Shown piece after piece: positions 1 through 7,750 of a stretch of DNA of 64,000 nucleotides. Under the pieces are notes generated by a model that saw only the letters and a program-made list of their open reading frames with translations, did not search any database and was not told where the DNA came from. A program made the position numbers and the translations under genes. The stretch spans positions 1 through 64,000 of the forward strand of contig URLV01000004.1 in assembly GCA_900548725.1 (NCBI GenBank), written 5' to 3'. The DNA comes from an uncultured Mycoplasmatota bacterium. GTDB taxonomy: Bacteria; Bacillota_I; Bacilli_A; RF39; UBA660. Within the stretch, counting starts at the first letter, position 1; each line of letters begins with the position of its first letter.

Positions 1-233
1 CCCCCCCCGAACAAATTTTCGAGGTCGGGAGAGAAGTTATACAGTCTTGTTTTCATCTTTTTCATGAATTGTAAATTTATAATTGGTATTACTACCTTAA
101 TAAAATATTATCAAAAAAAGTGATGTTTGTAAATCACTTTTAATTAATTTATTTTAATAATTCGAATGAAATTCTAAATGCCCTCTAAAAACACTGATGG
201 TAAATTTAATTTTTATTTGAGCAATTATCTATA
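1..233. other. Intergenic stretch at window edge
   Basis: No ORF is supported here. The first 30 bases hold an unusual C-run and a short CCCGA/TCGGG inverted repeat, much more GC-rich than the surroundings, which may be the edge of a structured RNA or regulatory element continuing outside the window. The only clear signal is the terminator at 113-141. Nothing else is recognised. Confidence 0.4.
113..141 (-). terminator. Intrinsic terminator downstream of trmB
   Basis: The inverted repeat AAAGTGAT/ATCACTTT is followed on the minus strand by a T-run. It lies about 95 bases past the trmB stop and fits the end of that transcript. Confidence 0.6.
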
Positions 234-872
234 TTAATTTTTAAAATATGCATCTAAATAATATATTTGTCTATGTTCTTTATAATATTGCATTTCAAAA
301 TCAGTCATTACATTTTTTATATTTCTTTCATCATTATGTAAATCTAAGCTAACTACATCAAATGTATACCAGTAACTACTCAAACTTTCTAATCCAGATT
401 GAAATAATATTTTATTGTCAGTTTTCAAAATAATATGTTTATTCTTTTTAAATATTCTATCATATAATTTTAAATAATTAATTGATGTAAATCTTTTCTT
501 TTCATCTTGTTTTTTAGGCCATGGTTCTGAAAAAGTCAAATATATTGTATCTATTTCTTTTCCAAAGTAATCTATTATATTATTTGCATCAGCACATATC
601 ATTTTTAAATTATCAAGTTTCAATCCACTTGTATTTTTTACAGCAGTAGCAGTTTGGTTAACATCTAATTCAAGTCCTATAAAATTTATATTAGGATATT
701 TTTTAGCCATTCCAATTATAAAACTACCTCTACCCATTCCAAGTTCTAAACATATAGGATTATTATTTCCAAATACATTTCTCCACTTATTTTTATACAT
801 TTCAGGATTTTTTATTAAATAACTACTACTATTAACTATTTTATTTGCATTAACCACTTTATTATAACGCAT
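234..872 (-). CDS. trmB: tRNA (guanine-N7)-methyltransferase TrmB
   Basis: This enzyme methylates G46 of tRNAs using S-adenosylmethionine. The 212-residue product has the usual family length. A SAM-binding ELGMGRGSF motif lies near residue 43, followed by the TrmB signature TFSEPWPKK near residue 112; most homologues read NFSDPWPKKRH, so Ser-Glu replaces Ser-Asp and the basic stretch is altered. The C-terminal segment with the T-D-x-E motif (TDFEMQYY) is present. It stands just downstream of rpmA but is separated from it by a terminator at 920-943, so it probably has its own promoter. Confidence 0.93.
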   Translation of the reverse strand: MRYNKVVNANKIVNSSSYLIKNPEMYKNKWRNVFGNNNPICLELGMGRGSFIIGMAKKYPNINFIGLELDVNQTATAVKNTSGLKLDNLKMICADANNIIDYFGKEIDTIYLTFSEPWPKKQDEKKRFTSINYLKLYDRIFKKNKHIILKTDNKILFQSGLESLSSYWYTFDVVSLDLHNDERNIKNVMTDFEMQYYKEHRQIYYLDAYFKN

Positions 873-919
873 ACTAACACCTCACAATTATTTTACTAAA
901 TTAAATATTCTTTATCAAG

Positions 920-943
920 AAAAAATATCATCATAAGATGATA
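920..943 (-). terminator. Intrinsic terminator after rpmA
   Basis: The hairpin ATATCATC/GATGATAT on the minus strand is followed by TTTTTTC. It closes the rplU-prp-rpmA unit immediately past the rpmA stop. Confidence 0.75.
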
Positions 944-947
944 TCTA

Positions 948-1232
948 CTAAGCTTCGTATACACTAACTTTTTTCTTATCTCTTCCACATCTTTCGTATC
1001 TAACAACACCACGAACTAATGCGAATAATGTATGATCTTTACCCATACCAACGTTTTTACCAGGATAAATCTTAGTTCCTCTTTGTCTATATATAATAGA
1101 ACCTGCATTTATAGTTTGTCCGTCACTAGCTTTAGCACCTAATCTTCTACCTTCACTATCACGGCCATTATGTGTTGAACCTTGTGCTTTAACATGAGCA
1201 AAACGTTGAATGTTTAAACTTAAATATAACAT
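948..1232 (-). CDS. rpmA: 50S ribosomal protein L27
   Basis: L27 lies near the peptidyl-transferase centre. The protein begins with an extension, [12 protein letters not shown], followed by the L27 body ([15 protein letters not shown]). Such extensions in Firmicutes are removed by the Prp protease between F and A of a LNLQFFA-type site; here the site reads LNIQRFA, with Arg replacing the first Phe. The start at 1232 is chosen over the ATG two codons upstream because GTGAGGA would abut that ATG, whereas it sits six bases before this one, and because homologues begin here. The prp gene lies immediately upstream, so the processing enzyme and substrate are co-transcribed. Confidence 0.95.
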   Translation of the reverse strand: MLYLSLNIQRFAHVKAQGSTHNGRDSEGRRLGAKASDGQTINAGSIIYRQRGTKIYPGKNVGMGKDHTLFALVRGVVRYERCGRDKKKVSVYEA

Positions 1233-1234
1233 TT

Positions 1235-1531
1235 TCATTCCTCACTCTCAACTTTAATATTTTCTTTATATTGTTCTTCTAAATCTTTTAAAATAAGTAT
1301 CATTGTATTTAGTAATTTATCAACAATATCATTATCATTTAGTTTTTCAATAATAATTTTATTTCCATCATCCATATAACTGATTGATGAATTATCTATA
1401 TTCATAATAGAATTAACAGTAGTCATTATTACACTACTTACACTAGCACATACAATATCTTTACCAAATTCATCATAACCTGCATGTCCACTAATTTCTA
1501 TTATTTTATTTTTTTTTATTACTTTAATCAT
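1235..1531 (-). CDS. prp: Ribosomal-processing cysteine protease Prp
   Basis: Prp removes the N-terminal extension of L27. The 98-residue product carries the family His in SGHAGYD (near residue 15) and the catalytic Cys in VCASVS (near residue 29), with the expected short spacing between them. Its position between rplU and rpmA is the conserved Firmicutes order (Bacillus ysxB). It ends within a few bases of the rpmA start, which suggests translational coupling. The assignment rests on both motif and synteny. Confidence 0.93.
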   Translation of the reverse strand: MIKVIKKNKIIEISGHAGYDEFGKDIVCASVSSVIMTTVNSIMNIDNSSISYMDDGNKIIIEKLNDNDIVDKLLNTMILILKDLEEQYKENIKVESEE

Positions 1532-1533
1532 TA

Positions 1534-1833
1534 TTAACCAACTATTTTCTTAACAACTAATTTAGTATAAGGTTGTCTATGACCTTGAGTCTTACGATAT
1601 TTTTTCTTTGGATGATATTTAAATACAACAACCTTTTTAGCTTTACCATTCTTTTCAGCAGTACAAACAACTTTAGCACCACTAACTGTTGGAGTACCAA
1701 CTTTTTCTCCAACCATTAATACATCAGTAAATTCAACATCTTTTCCTGCTTCAACTTCTAATTTTTCAACGTAAATAACGTCTCCTTCAGAAACATAATA
1801 TTGTTTACCACCTGTAACAAATATAGCTTTCAT
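1534..1833 (-). CDS. rplU: 50S ribosomal protein L21
   Basis: L21 is a primary 23S rRNA binding protein of the large subunit. The 99-residue product matches the family length. It opens with the typical [14 protein letters not shown] and ends with the basic [19 protein letters not shown] segment used for RNA contact. A strong Shine-Dalgarno (AGAAGGGAG) precedes the start. It is the first gene of rplU-prp-rpmA, driven by the promoter at 1939-1967 through an L21-type leader. Confidence 0.97.
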   Translation of the reverse strand: MKAIFVTGGKQYYVSEGDVIYVEKLEVEAGKDVEFTDVLMVGEKVGTPTVSGAKVVCTAEKNGKAKKVVVFKYHPKKKYRKTQGHRQPYTKLVVKKIVG

Positions 1834-1932
1834 ATTCTTTTACTCCCTTCTATTATTTTTTAGGACTCGCTCTTAAGGCAACAAATATGTTTTAAAACCT
1901 TTTCAATGCGGTTTATAAGAACACTTACAAAC
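1834..1932 (-). ncRNA. Ribosomal protein L21 leader (L21 leader element)
   Basis: The roughly 100-base transcribed leader between the promoter and rplU holds blocks typical of the Firmicutes L21 leader: AAACCGCAT followed by AAAAGG, then GCCTTAAGAGCGAG close to the gene. The family is thought to mediate autoregulation of the rplU-prp-rpmA operon by L21. The match is from memory of the conserved blocks; a covariance model search was not possible. Confidence 0.7.
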
Positions 1933-1938
1933 ATAAGT

Positions 1939-1967
1939 ATATTACCAAATAAATTACCCATTGTCAA
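1939..1967 (-). promoter_or_regulatory. SigA promoter for rplU operon
   Basis: On the minus strand a perfect -35 TTGACA is separated by 17 bases from -10 TAATAT. Transcription would begin near 1932, giving the L21 leader. The promoter lies just past the spoIVFB stop, so the ribosomal genes need not depend on sporulation-time transcription from upstream. Confidence 0.8.
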
Positions 1968-1994
1968 ACATTTTTAAGCTTTTATTCCATTAAA

Positions 1995-2726
1995 TCATAT
2001 ATAGTTTATAACAAACTCTTCTCCAACTCCATTTATATAATTATATTTATTTTTATACATACCATTAACACACTTAATACTAACTATTCCATCATACTTT
2101 ATATCATAAATAACTCTTTCTAAATAAAATTTATTAACAATATATTTTATACTCTTAATATAATTAACTAAACTACATAACAAAAATATAATAATAATAT
2201 AATTATTAATTTTAAAAACATATAAATACAAAAAAAATAACATAATAAAAATAAAATTAAAAATAATACTAAACTTCAAACTTAATTTAAAAGATAATAC
2301 TAACTCTAACAAACTATTTAATATTTTAAAACCATCTAAAGGATATATCGGAATTAAATTAAATAATATAATATATAAATTATATTTAAAAAATATATTA
2401 TAAAAACTACTTTCTACAAAACCTATCTTATATAATAAAAAAATAATAAAATATAATATAATTTGTATAAAAATACCACCTAAACTAATTATTAATACTT
2501 TCTTAGAATTAGTATTAATTAACATATTATTATCTATCATACCACCATAAGGATAAATAACTATTTTATTAACTTCTATATTATAATATCTAAAAAATAT
2601 ATAATGTCCTATCTCATGAATAATTAATATAAAATATATTATTAACATTTCTCTACCATAACCAGATAACAAAGATAATATTAAAAGTATATAAGTAAAT
2701 ATATTAATTTTAAATATATTTTTCAT
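1995..2726 (-). CDS. spoIVFB: Stage IV sporulation intramembrane protease SpoIVFB-like (M50)
   Basis: SpoIVFB is a site-2-type membrane metalloprotease that activates pro-SigmaK in the mother cell. This 243-residue protein is highly hydrophobic with about six membrane segments. The zinc motif HEIGHY lies near residue 38, and the second metal-ligand segment NLIPIYPLDGF near residue 122 corresponds to the family NPxPPLDG motif. A short cytosolic C-terminal tail follows. It overlaps the end of spoIVFA by 17 bases and is followed by rplU, exactly as in Bacillus. A SigE/SigK-type sigma factor gene is present at 53750. Assignment to SpoIVFB rather than another M50 protease rests on this context. 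Confidence 0.87.
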   Translation of the reverse strand: MKNIFKINIFTYILLILSLLSGYGREMLIIYFILIIHEIGHYIFFRYYNIEVNKIVIYPYGGMIDNNMLINTNSKKVLIISLGGIFIQIILYFIIFLLYKIGFVESSFYNIFFKYNLYIILFNLIPIYPLDGFKILNSLLELVLSFKLSLKFSIIFNFIFIMLFFLYLYVFKINNYIIIIFLLCSLVNYIKSIKYIVNKFYLERVIYDIKYDGIVSIKCVNGMYKNKYNYINGVGEEFVINYI

Positions 2727-3246
2727 AATCTAAATATTTACCATCTTTTAAGAAATTTAAATAAACATATTCATCTTTAGTATTTCCAATCAATACATCT
2801 TTTTCTATATAATCATATAATTTAATACTTAAGTTATCTAAATTACTATACCAATAATCAACTCCATCAGTTCCTTGTATTATAACCGTATTCCCTAATC
2901 CTTCTTTATCTCCTATATAAACTACTATACCACCACATAAAGATTTCATATTATAATTTTTACCTACATTTAATTTAACACCATTTAAATATTTTTCTTT
3001 ATCACTATAAATAAATTTATCACTCATAACAATCTTTTCATCATATAAATCAAATGGTAAATATTTATTAATATATTTTTTATATATTTTATTAAAAAAA
3101 GTAAAATTTATATTATTATCATATATATTATTTTTAAACCACAATAAGTTTTTATCACTAAAATTACATACTATAGATATTAACAAAAATAATATTACAC
3201 ATATTAAACTTCTAGTTACAAAACTTTTAATATATTTCTTAGCCAT
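2710..3246 (-). CDS. spoIVFA: SpoIVFA-like regulator with degenerate M23 domain
   Basis: SpoIVFA tethers and inhibits SpoIVFB and has a lysostaphin-fold (M23) domain. The 178-residue product has one N-terminal membrane segment (residues about 10-28), an extracytoplasmic linker, and a C-terminal M23-like region (GGIVVYIGDKEGLGNTVIIQ). The active-site His residues of true M23 peptidases are absent: the usual HxH position reads DYWYSNL. This fits a non-catalytic regulator. The gene overlaps spoIVFB by 17 bases, pointing to coupled translation. The sequence is divergent, and the context decides the call. Confidence 0.82.
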   Translation of the reverse strand: MAKKYIKSFVTRSLICVILFLLISIVCNFSDKNLLWFKNNIYDNNINFTFFNKIYKKYINKYLPFDLYDEKIVMSDKFIYSDKEKYLNGVKLNVGKNYNMKSLCGGIVVYIGDKEGLGNTVIIQGTDGVDYWYSNLDNLSIKLYDYIEKDVLIGNTKDEYVYLNFLKDGKYLDYEKYI

Positions 3247-3279
3247 ATAATCACCATTAAATTATATGAAAAAAAGAAA

Positions 3280-3660
3280 TTATATATTATTCTCTATTAA
3301 TTTCTTTTTTAAATTCAATTCCATATTTAAACCATATAAACTTTTAATAAGTTCAAAGTAATCAAATTCATCTAAATATATTCTATATTTATTTTCAATA
3401 TTTTTTAATATTCTATTTATTTCATTTATCATCATATTACAGTCTCCAACTATAGTAACATTACTATCTAGCATTAATTTTACTGTAATACTTACTTTAT
3501 TTATATCTTTTTTTATTTTTTTTAGTAGTATCATATTTATCATTTCTCTATTAATAATAATTAGGTTGTTAATTTTTTTTCTAGGTTTAAATTTATAACC
3601 TTCTATATCATCAATTTTATAATCAACAAATTTATTATTTTTTTTAAATACTACTTTCAT
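3280..3660 (-). CDS. Hypothetical protein, 126 aa, in trmD-spoIVFA operon
   Basis: I do not recognise this family. The product is basic, Lys/Asn/Ile-rich and predicted soluble, with no membrane segment or metal motif. A helical segment rich in Ile and Lys fills the middle, and Cys occurs once. It starts 13 bases after trmD ends and is followed after 33 bases by spoIVFA, so it is co-transcribed with tRNA-modification and sporulation genes. It occupies the position where Bacillus carries unrelated genes. A weak AT-rich hairpin (about 3268-3315 on the minus strand) overlaps its 3' end and may reduce read-through into spoIVFA. Confidence 0.75.
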   Translation of the reverse strand: MKVVFKKNNKFVDYKIDDIEGYKFKPRKKINNLIIINREMINMILLKKIKKDINKVSITVKLMLDSNVTIVGDCNMMINEINRILKNIENKYRIYLDEFDYFELIKSLYGLNMELNLKKKLIENNI

Positions 3661-3672
3661 AATTTAACCCTC

Positions 3673-4320
3673 TTACTTCATTTTACTTGTTTTTTCTATC
3701 CGTTTATTTTTTCTCCATTCATCTATTTTTGCATGATTACCACTCAAGAGAACTTCAGGAACTTTAATTCCTCTAAAGTTAGCAGGTTTTGTATAAACAG
3801 GATAATCAAACATATCATCTTCAAAGCTTTCACTAATTAAGCTCTCTTTATTTATTACACCCTCAATAAGTCTTATAATACTATCACTTATAACCATTGC
3901 AGGTAATTCTCCCCCAGTTAATACAAAATTTCCAATACTAACTTCCATATCTACAATTGTTTTTATTCTTTCATCAAAACCTTCATAATGTCCACATAGT
4001 AAAATTAAATGTTTACATTTGCTAAATTCTTTTGCCATACTCTGATTATATTTATTACCATCAGGTGTAAGCATAACAACTAAAGAATCTTCTGTTTTTA
4101 TTTTATCTATAGCATCAAATATAGGTTGACACATAAGTACCATACCAGCACCACCACCATAAGGTGTATCATCAACTTGATTGTTGTTGCTAGTACTATA
4201 ATCTCTAAAATTAATTACTTCTACTTCAACTTTCTTTTTATCTATAGCACGTTTTATAATTGATTCATTTAAAAATCCATCAAACATATTAGGAAACAAA
4301 GTTAATATACTTATTTTCAT
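3673..4320 (-). CDS. trmD: tRNA (guanine-37-N1)-methyltransferase TrmD
   Basis: TrmD methylates G37 next to the anticodon and prevents frameshifting. The 215-residue product shows the trefoil-knot SPOUT signature: the ISILTLFPNMF start, DDTPYGGGAGMVL near residue 51, LLCGHYEGFDERI near residue 107, and SIGNFVLTGGELPA near residue 128. It is a little shorter than the usual 230-250 residues at the C-terminus. The Shine-Dalgarno GAAGGAC precedes ATG at 4320, which overlaps the rimM stop in an ATGA junction. Confidence 0.96.
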   Translation of the reverse strand: MKISILTLFPNMFDGFLNESIIKRAIDKKKVEVEVINFRDYSTSNNNQVDDTPYGGGAGMVLMCQPIFDAIDKIKTEDSLVVMLTPDGNKYNQSMAKEFSKCKHLILLCGHYEGFDERIKTIVDMEVSIGNFVLTGGELPAMVISDSIIRLIEGVINKESLISESFEDDMFDYPVYTKPANFRGIKVPEVLLSGNHAKIDEWRKNKRIEKTSKMK

Positions 4321-4799
4321 ATAATCAGTCCTTCTATATCATCAACTACAATTTCTTTTTTATCTAAATCAACTGATTTAATATAATTAGAATTAATAGG
4401 AATATAATAATTTTTATCATAATCAACTTTTAATAATGGATTAATATCATTACTATAATCTCTAACAATACCATATACTGTATCATTAGAAACAACATTA
4501 AGTCCAATTAAATCACTTAACAAATATTCACTCTTTTTTAAATTAAGTGATATTCTACTAACATAAACATTTTTACCAACAAACTTAAGTACATCATTTA
4601 TATTATCATAATCATCTATAGTAATCATATCAAATATCTTATGATATCTATAACTCTTAATTATATGTTCTTCTTTATCTATAATAATTTTATTACCAAC
4701 TTTAAATACTAAATCTTTTCTTTCAAAATCACTACGTATTCTTAACTCACCTTTAATACCATGAGTATTGACTATTTTACCTACATATACTAAATCCAT
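4317..4799 (-). CDS. rimM: 16S rRNA processing protein RimM
   Basis: RimM helps mature the 30S head and pairs with S19. The N-terminal beta-barrel motif VGKIVNTHGIKGELRI and a PRC-barrel C-terminal half (ending near YIPI..YIKSVDLDKKEIVVD) are visible. The start at 4799 is chosen because GAGGG lies five bases before this ATG but inside the first codons of the longer ORF (start 4811). The rimM-trmD pair overlaps by an ATGA junction. Upstream, the large adhesin gene ends inside the first codons of the longer frame, so this housekeeping pair appears to be transcribed with a surface protein. Confidence 0.94.
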   Translation of the reverse strand: MDLVYVGKIVNTHGIKGELRIRSDFERKDLVFKVGNKIIIDKEEHIIKSYRYHKIFDMITIDDYDNINDVLKFVGKNVYVSRISLNLKKSEYLLSDLIGLNVVSNDTVYGIVRDYSNDINPLLKVDYDKNYYIPINSNYIKSVDLDKKEIVVDDIEGLII

Positions 4800-4807
4800 T
4801 ATATCCC

Positions 4808-7630
4808 TCATTTCTTTTCTATTATATCATATTTAACTTCTGTATATAAACTAAATAATATAACAATTATAATTAAATAATTAATATTAAGTAATCTATA
4901 AAAAATATTCTTACTAGTATTAGGTACTAAAACTGTATTATATTCTTCCAAATCTACTTTATTAAAATTATCATCTATAACTATATCTTTCTTTATTTTA
5001 TAATTATATATTTTTAATCTAAAGTACATGCAATTATCACTAATATTAAAAGTATATATATTATCATCTTTAATAAAATCATCTTTAGCCTCTTCTTCAA
5101 TTATTCTGTATTCACCATAATCTATACTATCTATATAAACTCTACCATCTTTATCAGTATAACCTCTATAAATTATATTATCATATTCATCTACTATTTT
5201 AATCAACGTATTATCTATTGGTAATAAAGTATCTCTATCTATAACAACAACATCAACCTTTCCTTTCTTTTTCTTATTATACAAATTTAGTATAACTTTA
5301 TTATTATCAAATTCAAAATATATTTTTTCATCACTCAAAATATAATTCATACTAGGCTCTATCTCTTTTATATAGTACTTATAACCATATAATATAGGAA
5401 TATTATCTATAAGTATCTTACCATTTATATCAGTACTAAATATACCAATTAATTTATCACTCTTACCATCTTCTATATGAAACTCTACCTTAGTATTATA
5501 TAACTTAATTTTATTATTATAATCTAATTTATTTATTTCTAAACTACCCTTTTTAATATAATTATATAGTTCTATATTTTCTATTACTTCACTAGTATAT
5601 TGGTCTTTATACTTTAATTCAAAATAATATTTTTTATTATCTTTAACATGATTAACATCAGAATAATCTTCAACCAAATAATATTTACCTAAATACAAAT
5701 TGTTTAAACTATATTTACCATTTTTAAGAACACTTTTTTTAATTAATTCATTCTTTTTATATATAAATGTACCATCACTACTATATATATCACTATCAGC
5801 ATACAAACTATATCCTACATTATCTAATAATATTTTTTTATATTTAATACCATTATTTATATCAACACTTTCCCCATATTTAATAATATTTACTCTACCT
5901 TTAACTTGTTTATTATAAAATTTAATTTCAAAAATATTACCATATTCATTATCTTTAACAAAATTACTATCTTTATTTATACTAAATTTATAAGGATTAT
6001 TATTATATAAGTAACCTTGTATATATTGGTCTATTTCTTCTATTTGATAATTACCTAATGGCAAACTATTTGGAGTTATAAACTGTCCATCTTTTGTTTC
6101 AAAAACACAAACTTTCTCTTTATTAGGATAAGTAATATTTTGACATTCATAAAGACCAGTATCTAAATTTTTTATTTTAAATTTTATGCCATCTTTCTTA
6201 ATAATTTTTCCACTATCTTTATCTATTTTAACAACTTTAATTTTGGTACTTATTAATGCATTAGAAATTATTTTAGTAATTACATCTTCACTTCCATCAA
6301 CAACTATATCAAAATCATTTACTTTCTCATAACTTCCACTACTATTCATTTGTTTAAAAGTCCAAGTACCATATGGCAAATTAATACTTGCATAACCATT
6401 ACTATCAGTTACCATACGTTTTAACATAACTCCAGTTCTTTTATTATATATATGAAATGCTATTCCAGGTTCACTTTTCATTATACCAGTAACCAAATCA
6501 TTATATACTTTATATAAATCAACTCTACTTTTAATAACTTGTTCATATGAATGTATTCTAGTTTCCAAAGAATCTTTATTTATTGTAAATCTATAAACTG
6601 TATTATCTAACAAATATCCTTTACTAGGAATTCTTTCTTTTAACAAATATATTTTATTTATAGATAATACATTGTTCGTTTCAGCATATCCATCTTTATC
6701 AGTTGTTAAACTAGTTACATAATTGTTATTTTCATCTAATATATCATATACTGCATTACCTAAACTAGCATCACCTTGAGGTGTCATTGTATTAGTTTCT
6801 TTATCTCTCTTATTAATAATGAGTTTTCCACCAGTTACATTTACTTTTATCTCTATAACTACGTCATTTAAATTACCAGAACTTATTAAAGTTTGACTAT
6901 CATTGGCACTATATATAATTGTATAGTTTGTATAATAATTAAATTTTCTAATAAGCTTTATTTTTCCACTTCCACTTTTCTTACCACTTATTATTAAATC
7001 ATTATTATTTTTACTAGCATTAATAACGTCATCACCAACAACATCATAATATTTAAGTATATTATTATTATCGTGTAACGTAACAACTTCACCAAACTTA
7101 ATATTATAATTATTATTAAAACTAGGTTTAATTAAACTATTATTTACTAAGTTTTTTATTTCATTCATTTCGTCAACAAATTTATCTATTCTATTTCCTT
7201 GTAATCTATCCGTATAGTAAATATCTAAACCAAAATCTTTTACTTCCCATATCATGTATTGTGTTGCAGCATACCAATTTAAACTATTATGATTTTGATA
7301 ACCATATCCGTAATAACTATATAATTTTATTTTATTTAATTCATCTTGTGTTAAATTATTAAAATTATATTCATAACTACCATTATAAAGTATATTACTA
7401 TTTATTGATTTTCCAGGTTCTATACAATATAAATATTTCTTATCACTATTTCTTGCAATAACATAAAAATAATCATATCTTCTTTTATCACTACCTATCT
7501 CAGCAATATAAGTATCTGGAACTTTATCATATTTTTTTAAAATATAATCATTAAACTCTTCCCCATTTACATTCTTTACGAAAATAAAACTACTTATAAA
7601 AACAACTACAATCATTAAATATTTTCTCAT
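4808..7630 (-). CDS. Thioester/Cna-B repeat cell-surface adhesin
   Basis: This is a 940-residue secreted surface protein. A signal peptide covers residues about 1-23. Next is a thioester (TQXA) domain: the Cys in YLYCIEPG near residue 67 and the Gln in AATQYMIWE near residue 124 are the classic thioester pair, which in Gram-positive adhesins bonds covalently to host amines. Several Cna-B/SpaA-like beta-sandwich domains follow, recognised by repeated K-D....G and Y.L.E.....GY elements (for example GYLLDNTVYRFTINKD and GYKYYIKEIEPS). The end reads VLVPNTSKN, then a hydrophobic span and a Lys-containing tail, resembling a divergent sortase signal (VPNTS instead of LPXTG). No sortase lies in the window. 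The SD AAGGGGG precedes ATG at 7630. Confidence 0.85.
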   Translation of the reverse strand: MRKYLMIVVVFISSFIFVKNVNGEEFNDYILKKYDKVPDTYIAEIGSDKRRYDYFYVIARNSDKKYLYCIEPGKSINSNILYNGSYEYNFNNLTQDELNKIKLYSYYGYGYQNHNSLNWYAATQYMIWEVKDFGLDIYYTDRLQGNRIDKFVDEMNEIKNLVNNSLIKPSFNNNYNIKFGEVVTLHDNNNILKYYDVVGDDVINASKNNNDLIISGKKSGSGKIKLIRKFNYYTNYTIIYSANDSQTLISSGNLNDVVIEIKVNVTGGKLIINKRDKETNTMTPQGDASLGNAVYDILDENNNYVTSLTTDKDGYAETNNVLSINKIYLLKERIPSKGYLLDNTVYRFTINKDSLETRIHSYEQVIKSRVDLYKVYNDLVTGIMKSEPGIAFHIYNKRTGVMLKRMVTDSNGYASINLPYGTWTFKQMNSSGSYEKVNDFDIVVDGSEDVITKIISNALISTKIKVVKIDKDSGKIIKKDGIKFKIKNLDTGLYECQNITYPNKEKVCVFETKDGQFITPNSLPLGNYQIEEIDQYIQGYLYNNNPYKFSINKDSNFVKDNEYGNIFEIKFYNKQVKGRVNIIKYGESVDINNGIKYKKILLDNVGYSLYADSDIYSSDGTFIYKKNELIKKSVLKNGKYSLNNLYLGKYYLVEDYSDVNHVKDNKKYYFELKYKDQYTSEVIENIELYNYIKKGSLEINKLDYNNKIKLYNTKVEFHIEDGKSDKLIGIFSTDINGKILIDNIPILYGYKYYIKEIEPSMNYILSDEKIYFEFDNNKVILNLYNKKKKGKVDVVVIDRDTLLPIDNTLIKIVDEYDNIIYRGYTDKDGRVYIDSIDYGEYRIIEEEAKDDFIKDDNIYTFNISDNCMYFRLKIYNYKIKKDIVIDDNFNKVDLEEYNTVLVPNTSKNIFYRLLNINYLIIIVILFSLYTEVKYDIIEKK

Positions 7631-7720
7631 ACCATTATCCCCCTTAAAAAAAATAATTAATTTATGAGTGTTATAATACTATAAGCATTTCATAATATTT
7701 GTCGAATTATGTTGTACACA
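7631..7720 (-). promoter_or_regulatory. Possible promoter for the adhesin-rimM-trmD unit
   Basis: On the minus strand a TTCGAC element is followed after 17 bases by TATAGT, near 7675-7703, upstream of the adhesin gene. The match to SigA consensus is moderate. It follows the rny terminator, so a new transcription start is expected here. Confidence 0.4.
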
Positions 7721-7745
7721 AAAAAAACTGACATAAAATCAGTTT
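7721..7745 (-). terminator. Intrinsic terminator of rny
   Basis: AAACTGA/TCAGTTT hairpin followed by seven T residues on the minus strand, directly after the rny stop. Confidence 0.8.
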
Positions 7746-7750
7746 ATTAA

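Noticed and set aside
4808..4900. Canonical LPXTG sortase signal on the adhesin
   Set aside because: The motif is VPNTS, not LPXTG. I keep only a divergent sorting-like signal and do not claim a sortase substrate.
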